Assembly: GCA_944325215.1 (NCBI GenBank)
Contig: CALUZC010000003.1
Location: 57,574 to 121,573, forward strand
Length of the DNA stretch: 64,000 nucleotides
Origin: an uncultured Mucispirillum sp.
GTDB taxonomy: Bacteria; Chrysiogenota; Deferribacteres; Deferribacterales; Mucispirillaceae
Reading direction: 5' to 3'
Below are positions 1-7,710 of the stretch, in pieces. Below the pieces are notes generated by a model, which saw only the letters and a program-made list of their open reading frames with translations, was not told the DNA's origin and made no database searches. A program made the translations under genes and the position numbers. Position 1 is the first letter of the stretch. Every line of letters begins with the position of its first letter.

Positions 1-1
1 T

Positions 2-652
2 AAAGATATGATAAATGCTTTAAGCCATAAAGATTTATCAAACTATGGATTTTTAGGATATCCTGTATTAATGACAGCAGATATTATAATGTATCTTGCA
101 AACCTTGTTCCAGTTGGGGTAGACCAAGTGCCACATGTGGAGCTTGCCAGAGAAATTGTTAGAAGGTTTAATAATTTTTATGGTGAAATATTTGTTGAGC
201 CTGAAGCAATGCTTACAAATGTGCCAAAACTTCCAGGACTTGATGGCAGAAAAATGAGCAAAAGCCTTAATAATACAATATTATTAACAGAAGAAACTGA
301 TGTAATAGATAAAAAAATAAAAACCATGATAACAGATACTAAAAGACAAAGAAAAACAGATGCAGGCGATCCTAATGTTTGCCCAGTATTTGATTATCAT
401 AAAGTATTTTCTAATGATGAAGAAAGGGCAAGTGTAGTAGAAGGCTGCACTAAAGCAACTATTGGCTGTATAGAGTGCAAAAAAATATTAATTAATAATG
501 TAGAAAATTTTATATGCCCAATAAGAGAAAATAAACAAAAGTTAGAAAGTGATATTAAAGATATAGATGAGTTTTTAGCATTATCTCAGAAAAAGGCAAA
601 TGAAATTGCAGCAAATCTTATGGAGAAAGTAAGAACAGCTATTAAAATATGA
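2..652 (+). CDS. trpS: Tryptophan--tRNA ligase, C-terminal part (5' end outside window)
   Basis: Charges tRNA-Trp with tryptophan in the cytoplasm. The frame is open to the left edge (codons AAA GAT precede the first ATG at position 8), so this is the C-terminal two thirds of a class I synthetase of about 330 residues, and position 8 is an internal Met. The Rossmann segment GYPVLMTADIIMY with the following GVDQVPHVELAREI is typical of bacterial TrpS, and the class I signature KMSKS sits about 82 residues after that Met in GRKMSKSLNNT. The C-terminal helical anticodon-binding part follows and looks complete. It overlaps scpA by 4 nt (ATGA), so it is probably translationally coupled to the scpA-scpB-rluB group. 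Identification is secure; only the N-terminus is unseen. Confidence 0.93.
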   Translation, partial: KDMINALSHKDLSNYGFLGYPVLMTADIIMYLANLVPVGVDQVPHVELAREIVRRFNNFYGEIFVEPEAMLTNVPKLPGLDGRKMSKSLNNTILLTEETDVIDKKIKTMITDTKRQRKTDAGDPNVCPVFDYHKVFSNDEERASVVEGCTKATIGCIECKKILINNVENFICPIRENKQKLESDIKDIDEFLALSQKKANEIAANLMEKVRTAIKI

Positions 653-1380
653 GTGAATTACTTGATATTAAAATACTAGATTATGAAGGTCCATTAGATT
701 TATTAATACATCTTGTTTATAAAAATGAGATGAATATTTTTAATGTGTCCATTTCAGACATTACCAGCCAATTTATTGATGAAATAAGGAAAATGAAAGA
801 AATGGATATAGAAGTTGCTGCAGAATTTATTAACATGGCTTCATATTTAGTATATTTAAAATCAAGAATGCTGCTTCCACGAGATGGCAGTAATGAAGAC
901 GATATAGATCCAGAAGAAGCAAAGTTTCGTTTTAACCAGCTTTTAATTGAATATTCTTTTTATAAAGATATGGCACAAAAATTAAAAGGTTTTGAGATAA
1001 ATTCTGGGAAATTTTTAGCAAGAACTCATTCCATTGTTATATTAAGGGAAGAACTATTTACTGAAGATGCTTATAAACTTGCTTCTGCTTTTTTTAATAT
1101 GTCTACAGGTAAAAAAGAAAAGAAAATGGTTGTAAAAAACTCTAAAATTGCAACTGAACAGGTAGCAAAAAGAGTTAAAGAATTTATTTTATCAAGAGAA
1201 AAAACGCTATGGAGTGAAATAGAAAAAACCTGTAATGAAAAAATAGAAAAATGTGTATCATTTGGTTCAATATTAGAGTTAATGAAAATAAAAAAAATAT
1301 CAGCATTTCAGGAAGCTAATTTTGAAGAAATATTACTAACACTTATTAAGGAAAATGAAACTTATGACCATGAACAATAA
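649..1380 (+). CDS. scpA: Segregation and condensation protein A (kleisin)
   Basis: ScpA is the kleisin subunit that bridges SMC heads and binds ScpB in the chromosome condensation and segregation complex. The 243 residues match the family length. The N-terminus carries the hallmark YEGPLDLLIHLVYKNEMNIFNVSISDIT-type segment (about residues 12-38), followed by ASYLVYLKSRMLLP (about residues 64-77), both conserved in ScpA. The C-terminal winged-helix part runs from about residue 165, ending with the conserved pattern of a short helix around FGSILELMKIKKISAFQE. The start at 649 gives an ATGA overlap with trpS, and the gene overlaps scpB by 26 nt, the usual ScpA-ScpB coupling. No smc gene lies in the window. 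Confidence 0.93.
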   Translation: MSELLDIKILDYEGPLDLLIHLVYKNEMNIFNVSISDITSQFIDEIRKMKEMDIEVAAEFINMASYLVYLKSRMLLPRDGSNEDDIDPEEAKFRFNQLLIEYSFYKDMAQKLKGFEINSGKFLARTHSIVILREELFTEDAYKLASAFFNMSTGKKEKKMVVKNSKIATEQVAKRVKEFILSREKTLWSEIEKTCNEKIEKCVSFGSILELMKIKKISAFQEANFEEILLTLIKENETYDHEQ

Positions 1381-2266
1381 TGAAGATAACAATAATAATG
1401 AAGACGTTTTAGATAAATCACAAGATAAACAAGAAAATAAAGATGTAGAATATATAGACCCATCTTTATTAGACAGAGATATTAAAGAACTTAGTGATGC
1501 TTTTGAAGATTATATGGATAATATAATTGATGAAGAAAAAAAATCAGAAATAAATAAAATGACAGCAGAAAGCCCATTAAAAGATATACTTCCTGATTTA
1601 ACTTCTCCATATAATGCTGATAATATGGCTGAAGATGGTATTTTAGATGAGGACGATCTATCACAAAAATATGACGATGGATATTTTGAAAGTCAAGATA
1701 AAGAAAAAATAGAACAAATACATACTGATGATTATGAAGATCTTTCAGAAAATAGAGAAAAACGCATATTCTATGCTGCATTATACTTATCTGGTAAGCC
1801 TGTGGAAATATCAACTTTTAGTAAAATGCTAAACCCAATTAATCTAGAAAATAGACTTCTTACGTATGCAGAAGAATTTAATCATATGAATATAGGTGTG
1901 CGAATTCGCATGGTTTCTGGTGGTTATCAAATAGTGGCAGATTCTGAAGTAACTATATTTTTAGAAAAATATTTTGGTGAAAAAACAGAATCATTATCTC
2001 GTGCATCTTTAGAAACTGCTGCTATTATTGCATACCGCCAGCCTGTAACAAAAGCAGAAGTAGAAGAAATGAGAGAAGTAAACTCATCAGGCACTATGAA
2101 ATATTTGCTTGATAAAAATTTAATAAAAGTAGTAGGCAGAAAACAGGTACCGGGAAAACCATTATTATATGCCACCACAAAGTATTTTTTAGAATATTTT
2201 GGGCTTAATGATTTATCAGAATTACCAACTTTTAGAGAATGGCAGGAGCTAAAACAAAACCAATGA
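1355..2266 (+). CDS. scpB: Segregation and condensation protein B with long acidic N-terminal extension
   Basis: ScpB dimers bind ScpA and control the SMC complex. The family core starts only at about residue 130: REKRIFYAALYLSGKPVEIS, then a tandem winged-helix fold including LSRASLETAAIIAYRQPVTKAEVE and the typical C-terminal GLNDLSELP. The first 130 or so residues are an Asn/Asp/Glu-rich, low-complexity, probably disordered region that most ScpB proteins (about 180-200 residues) lack. Several starts are possible: ATG 1355 sits only 2-3 nt from an AAGGA motif (1348-1352), while ATG 1364 is spaced better and would shorten the protein by three residues. The gene overlaps scpA at its start and rluB at its end. 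The role is secure from the core; the function of the extension is unknown. Confidence 0.9.
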   Translation: MKLMTMNNNEDNNNNEDVLDKSQDKQENKDVEYIDPSLLDRDIKELSDAFEDYMDNIIDEEKKSEINKMTAESPLKDILPDLTSPYNADNMAEDGILDEDDLSQKYDDGYFESQDKEKIEQIHTDDYEDLSENREKRIFYAALYLSGKPVEISTFSKMLNPINLENRLLTYAEEFNHMNIGVRIRMVSGGYQIVADSEVTIFLEKYFGEKTESLSRASLETAAIIAYRQPVTKAEVEEMREVNSSGTMKYLLDKNLIKVVGRKQVPGKPLLYATTKYFLEYFGLNDLSELPTFREWQELKQNQ

Positions 2267-2991
2267 GCGAATTAGTTAGATTAAATAAATATATTGCATC
2301 TATGACTGGCTATTCAAGACGTGAAGCAGATAAATTAATTGAAGAAGGTAAAGTATCGGTTAACGGTAAACGTGTTAAAGAGCAGGGTATAAAAATTAAT
2401 GAAAATGAAGATGTAGTTTTTATTAATAATGAGCCTATTTATGAAAGTAAACCAGATGTTTTTAAATTTTATAAGCCACGCAGAGTTTTAACTGCATATG
2501 GGGAAGGCAGAGGGAAAGATACATTAGAAAAATTCCCACTTTTTGCAGGAAGAAAATTTCCTTATTCTGGAAGGCTTGATTATGAAAGCGAAGGGCTTTT
2601 AATATTTTCAAACGATGGTGAGCTTATCCAAAGAATGCAAAAACCAGAATATAAGATGGAGAAAGAATATCTTGTAACAGTAGACAGGCTTTTATCCAGC
2701 GTAGAAATGGAAGAATTTGCATCAGGACTAAATACTCCAAAAGGAAAATACCAGCCATGCAGTATAAAATTTGCAGGTAAGTATAATTATAAAGTAATAA
2801 TCAAAGAAGGTAAAAAACACCAAATAAGAAATATGTTCGGTTATTTTGGCAGTAAAGTAAAAAGACTTGAAAGGGTAAGAATAGGACCTATTACCATAGG
2901 GCAGTTAAAACCGGGAGAATATGAAATGCTTTCCCGTGATGAAATAAAAAAACTATATAAAGCCACAGGTTTAAATTATAATATAAAATAA
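2263..2991 (+). CDS. rluB: rRNA large-subunit pseudouridine synthase, RluB/RsuA type
   Basis: Isomerises a uridine in ribosomal RNA to pseudouridine. It has an N-terminal S4 RNA-binding domain (VRLNKYIASMTGYSRREADK, followed by VSVNGKRV) and a catalytic domain with the family II signature GRLDYESEGLLIF, where the Asp of GRLD is the nucleophile, then the RNA-contact segment EGKKHQIRNMFGYFG near the C-terminus. ATG 2263 is chosen because it forms an ATGA overlap with the scpB stop and has AGGAG at 2244-2248. An upstream in-frame ATG at 2239 would add eight residues (MAGAKTKP) and cannot be ruled out. The scpA-scpB-rluB order is common in bacteria. RluB is preferred over RsuA/RluE from this context, with modest certainty on the exact target. 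Confidence 0.88.
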   Translation: MSELVRLNKYIASMTGYSRREADKLIEEGKVSVNGKRVKEQGIKINENEDVVFINNEPIYESKPDVFKFYKPRRVLTAYGEGRGKDTLEKFPLFAGRKFPYSGRLDYESEGLLIFSNDGELIQRMQKPEYKMEKEYLVTVDRLLSSVEMEEFASGLNTPKGKYQPCSIKFAGKYNYKVIIKEGKKHQIRNMFGYFGSKVKRLERVRIGPITIGQLKPGEYEMLSRDEIKKLYKATGLNYNIK

Positions 2992-3004
2992 AAAGAGGTA
3001 AAAA

Positions 3005-3367
3005 ATGTATAGAGTAAGAATAAAAAGTCATTTTTCTTCAGCACATAATTTAAGAGAATATCAGGGAGCATGTGAAAGGCTTCATGGTCACAACTGGAAA
3101 GTAGAAGCATATTTAAAATCAGAAACCTTAGATAAACTAGGTATGGTGGAAGATTTTAAAATGTTTAAAAAACATTTAAATGTTATAATGGATGAATTAG
3201 ACCATGAATACATTAATGAGCTTGAATACTTTAAAACAGTAAACCCAACAAGCGAAAATATGGCAAAATATATTTTTGATAGGCTTGCAGTTCATTATGG
3301 CGAAAAAGTAGATAAAGTAATCGTATGGGAGACAGATACTTCTGCTGCTGAATACTCAAAAGATTAG
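3005..3367 (+). CDS. queD: 6-carboxy-5,6,7,8-tetrahydropterin synthase (QueD/PTPS family)
   Basis: Converts dihydroneopterin triphosphate to 6-carboxytetrahydropterin in the pathway to preQ1 and queuosine; members can also make pyruvoyltetrahydropterin. The 120-residue length fits QueD. Zinc ligands are visible as His in FSSAHNL (about residue 14) and the two His of CERLHGHNW (about residues 28 and 30). The same CxxxHGH motif gives the catalytic Cys. The conserved DHEYIN and the C-terminal WETDTSAAEY (pterin-anchoring Glu) complete the fold. It lies 13 nt after rluB with an AAAGAGG ribosome site, so probably in the same transcript. No other queuosine gene is in the window, so the pathway assignment rests on the family alone. 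Confidence 0.88.
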   Translation: MYRVRIKSHFSSAHNLREYQGACERLHGHNWKVEAYLKSETLDKLGMVEDFKMFKKHLNVIMDELDHEYINELEYFKTVNPTSENMAKYIFDRLAVHYGEKVDKVIVWETDTSAAEYSKD

Positions 3368-3394
3368 TTAATATTATACATTAGTGGGGAGTTT

Positions 3395-4279
3395 ATGAAA
3401 AAATTAATAGTTAGCTTATTTATTTTTATAATACCACTATATGCATTTGCAGATGTTGATACTGTTTTTAATGATAATCTAAAAAAATCTTGTAATGGCA
3501 GCAACAAATGTGTGGATAATTTTTATAAATATTTTAATATTATTAGTAGAAGTTGTATTTATACAAATACAGGACCTTGCTATTTTAAATTAAAAGAGCC
3601 TTTAACATTGACAGGCACATTAACTTATATAATAGATTATAGTTCAAAATATTATACACAAGGAGAAAGGTATCAAATATTTAAACCACATGATGCAGAA
3701 TTTAGTTTTTTAATAGGTAAAGATTACGATGGAGCATATTTTAGAAAATCCTTTAAAGATGTTGAAAATATGCTTCCAAAATGGTTTAAAGATACCATGC
3801 TTGCAGGCAGCGTTTCTTTTAATGTGGAAATAACTCTTGAAAATAAAGGAATTGGTCAGAAAGATAATCCTATATCTGGTTATATGGAAACAGGTTTTAT
3901 CCAACATAATCCCACAATTAAAGATGAAGTCACAGTAGAGATTTTTCCTAAATCTGTTAAATTTATAAGTAAGAATCATGAACATAAAACTGGGCTTTCA
4001 TCATACAAAGACGGTGATATTGAAAATTTTTATACATTACATACATCAAATGATTATATAAATCTTAGAGCAACACCAAATGGCAAAATAATATCTAAAA
4101 TATATAAATCTAATGCAGATAATATAGTGCTTATTGATTTAGATAAAATACGTAGCTACATTTCTGGAGAATTATATATTACTGAATGGGTGCAGGTTGT
4201 TTATTTTCCAGATAAAGAAGATGAAGCAAATTTTATAGTAGGCTATATTCATAAAGGACAACTTCAGCAGCTGCCTTGA
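3395..4279 (+). CDS. Exported protein with C-terminal SH3-like domain, function unknown
   Basis: I do not recognise a specific family. The first 19 or so residues (MKKLIVSLFIFIIPLYAFA) form a clear Sec signal peptide with signal peptidase I cleavage expected after AFA. The mature part begins with a Cys-containing segment (KSCNGSNKCVD and SRSCIYTNTGPCYF, four Cys that could form disulfides in the periplasm). The last 80 or so residues contain NDYINLRATPNGKIISKI, which resembles bacterial SH3 domains that bind peptidoglycan or envelope ligands. A GGGGAG site precedes the ATG. The gene stands between queD and the radical SAM unit and ends just before that unit's promoter, so it probably belongs to neither functionally. 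An envelope role is an inference. Confidence 0.6.
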   Translation: MKKLIVSLFIFIIPLYAFADVDTVFNDNLKKSCNGSNKCVDNFYKYFNIISRSCIYTNTGPCYFKLKEPLTLTGTLTYIIDYSSKYYTQGERYQIFKPHDAEFSFLIGKDYDGAYFRKSFKDVENMLPKWFKDTMLAGSVSFNVEITLENKGIGQKDNPISGYMETGFIQHNPTIKDEVTVEIFPKSVKFISKNHEHKTGLSSYKDGDIENFYTLHTSNDYINLRATPNGKIISKIYKSNADNIVLIDLDKIRSYISGELYITEWVQVVYFPDKEDEANFIVGYIHKGQLQQLP

Positions 4280-4286
4280 GAAAGTA

Positions 4287-4315
4287 TTTACTTTTAATAC
4301 ATAATTGTATATAAT
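4287..4315 (+). promoter_or_regulatory. Sigma-70-type promoter of the radical SAM/GH3 unit
   Basis: A -35 box TTTACT (4287-4292) and a perfect -10 box TATAAT (4310-4315) are separated by exactly 17 nt in the gap after the SH3-domain gene. The expected transcript start is near 4322, about 35 nt before the strong Shine-Dalgarno site at 4347-4353. This would drive the seven genes up to 12942, which are packed with gaps of no more than 10 nt. Confidence 0.7.
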
Positions 4316-4346
4316 AAATCATTGATATATATTATATAACTTTATA

Positions 4347-4359
4347 GAGGTGAGCTATC
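4347..4359 (+). promoter_or_regulatory. Shine-Dalgarno site pointing to an ATC codon
   Basis: GAGGTGA (4347-4353) is a full match to the anti-Shine-Dalgarno sequence. At normal distance it faces ATC at 4357-4359, not an ATG. The codons from ATC onward read I-K-V-V-F-I-R-V-N-M-F, which aligns with the first residues of the paralogues (MKITLIKPNI and MKIIFILPAI). The first ATG in frame is 4384. An in-frame TGA at 4351-4353 rules out any start further upstream. Confidence 0.6.
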
Positions 4360-4383
4360 AAAGTTGTATTTATTAGAGTAAAT

Positions 4384-5658
4384 ATGTTTGCTTCTTATGG
4401 GAAAGATGCAATGAAGCCATTAATTTTTCCCATAATTGCTACAGCCACTCCAGATGATATTAATATTGAATTTTATGATGACAGAATAGAGCCACTGCCT
4501 GCAAATATTGATGCTGATATAATTGCTTTTTCCACAGAAACTTTTGCAGCAAAAAGAGCATATGAATTATGCAGTAAGTATAAAAATGAAAATAATATTA
4601 CTGTTATAGGTGGTTTTCACCCTACCTGCGTTCCAGATGAAGCAGAAAAATATTGCGATGTTGTTATTATTGGTGATGCCGAAGATACTTGGGGCAGCTT
4701 TATTAATGACTATAAAAATAACTCGCTTAAAAAAAGATATATATCCAACTCCAATTTTGTTCTACAATATTTAAACTATAATCATATATGTTTTAGTAAT
4801 AAAAAATATCTGCCAATAGGTACAGTATTTTTTTCTCGTGGATGTAAATTTAACTGTGATTTTTGTTCTATTAAAGCTGTATATCCAAATAAAATACTAC
4901 AAAAAGATAAATATATTATTCAGCAAGAATTAAAAGAAATAAAAGAAAAAGTTATATTTTTTATAGATGATAATATATTTAGTGATAAAAACTCTCTTAT
5001 GGAGTTTTTAGATATTATAAAGCCTCTTAATAAACGGTGGGCCTGCCAAATCAGCATTGATATTGCTATGCAGGATGATTTACTTTCAATTATGAAAGAA
5101 AGTGGATGCTTTTTAGTATTAATAGGGTTTGAATCGTTAAATATTGATAATCTAAAGGAAATGAATAAAAAAGCAAATATTAATATAGAAAATTATCATA
5201 AAGCAGTGAAAAATATCTATAAACATAAACTTATGATATATGCTACATTTATTTTTGGTTATGATTATGATAAATTTGATGATATTGATACATTAGTAGA
5301 ATTTGCTATTAAACATAATTTTGCAGTTGCAAATTTTAACCCATTAATCCCTATGCCTAATACAAAATTATACAAACGGCTTGAAAGCCAAGGCAGGCTT
5401 CTTTATGATAAATGGTGGCTTCAAGAAGGGCTGTGTTATGGAGAAACTGTTTTTAAACCAAGTATGATGACACCAAAAGAGCTGGAGCAGGCCTGCAAAA
5501 AAGCACGTTATAGTTTTTACAGTATAAAAAATATATTGAAAAGGTTTATATTCAATGCTTCTAATCATTCTATAAAAAATGCATTTGTTTATTTGGCAGC
5601 AAATATTGTTTCAAGAATAGAAATACATAAAAAACAAAACAGGGAGTTTGGTCGTTAA
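4384..5658 (+). CDS. B12-binding-type radical SAM protein 1
   Basis: Predicted radical S-adenosylmethionine enzyme of the BchE-like group that carries an N-terminal cobalamin-binding-type domain. In ATG-4384 numbering, the Rossmann-like part holds GGFHPTCVPDEAEKY and IIGDAE (residues 76-100), and the [4Fe-4S] motif CKFNCDFC has Cys154, Cys158 and Cys161. The (beta/alpha) barrel follows with FFIDDN, a GFES motif and a C-terminal tail rich in aromatic residues (YDKWWLQEG). No DxHxxG cobalamin motif is seen, as in many relatives. ATG 4384 is the first canonical start, but it drops the first beta strand; homology and the ribosome site support ATC 4357. It is first in the unit, 2 nt before the next paralogue. 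Substrate unknown; C-methylation or ring chemistry on an unactivated carbon would be typical. Confidence 0.85.
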   Translation: MFASYGKDAMKPLIFPIIATATPDDINIEFYDDRIEPLPANIDADIIAFSTETFAAKRAYELCSKYKNENNITVIGGFHPTCVPDEAEKYCDVVIIGDAEDTWGSFINDYKNNSLKKRYISNSNFVLQYLNYNHICFSNKKYLPIGTVFFSRGCKFNCDFCSIKAVYPNKILQKDKYIIQQELKEIKEKVIFFIDDNIFSDKNSLMEFLDIIKPLNKRWACQISIDIAMQDDLLSIMKESGCFLVLIGFESLNIDNLKEMNKKANINIENYHKAVKNIYKHKLMIYATFIFGYDYDKFDDIDTLVEFAIKHNFAVANFNPLIPMPNTKLYKRLESQGRLLYDKWWLQEGLCYGETVFKPSMMTPKELEQACKKARYSFYSIKNILKRFIFNASNHSIKNAFVYLAANIVSRIEIHKKQNREFGR

Positions 5659-5660
5659 AT

Positions 5661-7016
5661 ATGAAAATAACTTTAATTAAACCAAATATCGGCAAAAAAG
5701 GTGATAATTTATATGTTGATGAAGGCAGAATGGAACCTTTACAGCTTGGGATTATTGCAGGGCTTACTCCGTCAGATATAGATGTAGTAATGTATGATGA
5801 CAGAATGGAAATAATACCATATGATGAGCCAACAGATTTAGTTGCAATAACAGTGGAAACTTTTACAGCAAAACGAGCATATGAAATAGCAAAAGAATAC
5901 AGGTCACAGGGTGTAAAAGTATTAATGGGTGGTATTCATGTTACACTTATACCTGAGGAAGTTGAAAAATACTGTGACAGCATAATAATAGGTGATGCAG
6001 AACCTGTGTGGCATATAATGGTTAAAGATTTGAAAAACAATAATCTTCAAAAGCGTTATCAAGGCGAGCAGCCTGATATTCCACAAAAAAATGTTATTAC
6101 AAGACGCGATATTTTTGAAGGAAAAGGTTACCTGCCAATAACTCTAATGCAGTTTTCAAGGGGATGTAAATACCATTGTAACTTTTGTGCATCAAGTGCA
6201 TATTTTAAAAGCCGCCATTTTTGCAGAAATGTAGAAGATGTAGTTTTAGAAATAAAAAGCCAGAAGCGTAAACTTATATTTTTTGTAGATGATAATATTG
6301 TATCTGATTTTGATAAAGCAAAAGAGCTTTTTAGAGCATTAATTCCATTGAAAATAAGGTGGGTAAGTCAAGGCTCAATGGATATGTTATATGATGATGA
6401 ACTTATGGATTTAATGGTAAAAAGTGGCTGTCTAGGGCTTGTAATAGGCTTTGAATCCATATGTGAAGCAAACTTAAAAGAAATGAATAAAGGCTCTAAT
6501 AGAAAACAAAAATTTACCAAGTATCAAAATGAAATACAGCTGCTTAGAAAATGGGGGCTTCAAACTTGGGCAGCATTTACTGTGGGTCATGACAGCGATA
6601 CAATAGAAAGTATCCAAGAAACCTGTAAATTTGCAATAGATAATAAGTTTTGCTTTGCTGCATTTAATATATTAATGCCATATCCTGCAACACCATTATA
6701 TACAAAATTAAAAAATGAAAACAGACTGTTGTATAATGGTGTATGGTGGTTAAATGATGATTACAGGTTTAATTATTCTGCAATTACTCCAAAAAATATG
6801 ACAGCAGATGAGCTTACAGAAGTATCTTTTTGGTGCAGAAAAGAGTTTAATAAACCATTATCTATTTTTAAAAGAGCTTTTGATTTTAAAACAAATATGC
6901 GTTCGTTATACAGGTTTATTACATACCTTATGTATAACCCTTTATTTAGAAAAGAAGTATATAAAAAGCAGGGTATGGAGTTTGGGCTTAAAAAAGGAGA
7001 AAAGTATGAGTCTTAA
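5661..7016 (+). CDS. B12-binding-type radical SAM protein 2
   Basis: Close relative of its upstream neighbour, 451 residues. The N-terminal cobalamin-type domain begins MKITLIKPNIGKKG and contains MYDDRME, GGIHVTLIPEEVEKY and IIIGDAE (residues 44-113). The radical SAM cluster motif CKYHCNFC has Cys169, Cys173 and Cys176. Barrel motifs FFVDDN, GFES and MPYPATPLY follow, then the same WWL-type tail as in proteins 1 and 4. No DxHxxG is visible. The start ATG is 2 nt after the previous stop. The gene's end overlaps the next one by 11 nt, and the overlap contains that gene's GGAG ribosome site. The likely product class is a cobalamin-dependent methylase or C-C bond-forming enzyme; the substrate cannot be read from the sequence. 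Confidence 0.87.
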   Translation: MKITLIKPNIGKKGDNLYVDEGRMEPLQLGIIAGLTPSDIDVVMYDDRMEIIPYDEPTDLVAITVETFTAKRAYEIAKEYRSQGVKVLMGGIHVTLIPEEVEKYCDSIIIGDAEPVWHIMVKDLKNNNLQKRYQGEQPDIPQKNVITRRDIFEGKGYLPITLMQFSRGCKYHCNFCASSAYFKSRHFCRNVEDVVLEIKSQKRKLIFFVDDNIVSDFDKAKELFRALIPLKIRWVSQGSMDMLYDDELMDLMVKSGCLGLVIGFESICEANLKEMNKGSNRKQKFTKYQNEIQLLRKWGLQTWAAFTVGHDSDTIESIQETCKFAIDNKFCFAAFNILMPYPATPLYTKLKNENRLLYNGVWWLNDDYRFNYSAITPKNMTADELTEVSFWCRKEFNKPLSIFKRAFDFKTNMRSLYRFITYLMYNPLFRKEVYKKQGMEFGLKKGEKYES

Positions 7017-7710
7017 AGGCAGTATTATAGAAATAAAAGATATAAATGAAGAAAGCATTAATGAAATGTATCAATTAATGGCAAATTTCTATGATAATGT
7101 AGATTATAATGTTTTTTTAAAAGATTTATATAACAAAGATTACTGTATAATATTAAAAGAAAATGATACTATAAGAGGGTTTTCCACCCAAAAAGTTATA
7201 AATTTTACATTGAACGATAAAGTAATATACGGTATTTTTTCTGGTGATACTATTATTCATAAAGAAAACTGGGGCAGTTTAGAACTTTTTCAAATTTTTG
7301 CAAAATTCTTTTTTGATTTAGGTATGCAGTATGATAATTTTTACTGGTTTTTAATAGTAAAAGGTTACAAAACATATAAAATACTTCCTGCGTTTTTTAA
7401 TAGTTTTTATCCAACATACAGGTATGATATGCCACCAGAAATAAAACAAATTGCAGATAGATTTGGGGAAGTTTTTTATAAAGATGAATATAATAAAACA
7501 AATGGTATTATTGAATATAAAAGCATAAAAGATAAATTAAAAAAGGGAGTTGCAGATATAACTGATGATAAGTTGCAGGATTTAGATATTAAATTTTTCA
7601 GCCAGTCAAACCCTGATTATATTAATGGTAACGATATGGTATGTATTACAGAACTGCGGCTTGAAAACTTAAAAGAAAAAGCAAAGCCTATATTGTTTGG
7701 TAAAAAATGA
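7006..7710 (+). CDS. GNAT-like acyltransferase-fold protein A
   Basis: A 234-residue protein whose N-terminal half looks like a GNAT fold: IIEIKDINEESINEMYQLM, then the strand-turn pattern DYCIILKENDTIRGFSTQKV and KVIYGIFSGDTIIHKENWG. That last segment occupies the place of the acetyl-CoA-binding strand, although the usual R/QxxGxG/A loop is not clear. I choose ATG 7006 because GGAG (6996-6999) lies seven bases upstream; the frame stays open much further up, but only as a shadow of the preceding radical SAM gene. It overlaps the GH3-type gene by 4 nt (ATGA), suggesting coupled translation. An acyl or acetyl transfer role next to an acyl-activating enzyme is plausible but inferred. Confidence 0.6.
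   Translation: MSLKGSIIEIKDINEESINEMYQLMANFYDNVDYNVFLKDLYNKDYCIILKENDTIRGFSTQKVINFTLNDKVIYGIFSGDTIIHKENWGSLELFQIFAKFFFDLGMQYDNFYWFLIVKGYKTYKILPAFFNSFYPTYRYDMPPEIKQIADRFGEVFYKDEYNKTNGIIEYKSIKDKLKKGVADITDDKLQDLDIKFFSQSNPDYINGNDMVCITELRLENLKEKAKPILFGKK

Noticed and set aside
1491..1814. Open frame of 107 codons on the minus strand inside scpB
   Set aside because: It mirrors the low-complexity acidic region of scpB in another frame; no family motif, no ribosome site.
6808..7005. Upstream extension of GNAT-like protein A
   Set aside because: These codons lie inside radical SAM gene 2; a proper GGAG site precedes ATG 7006.
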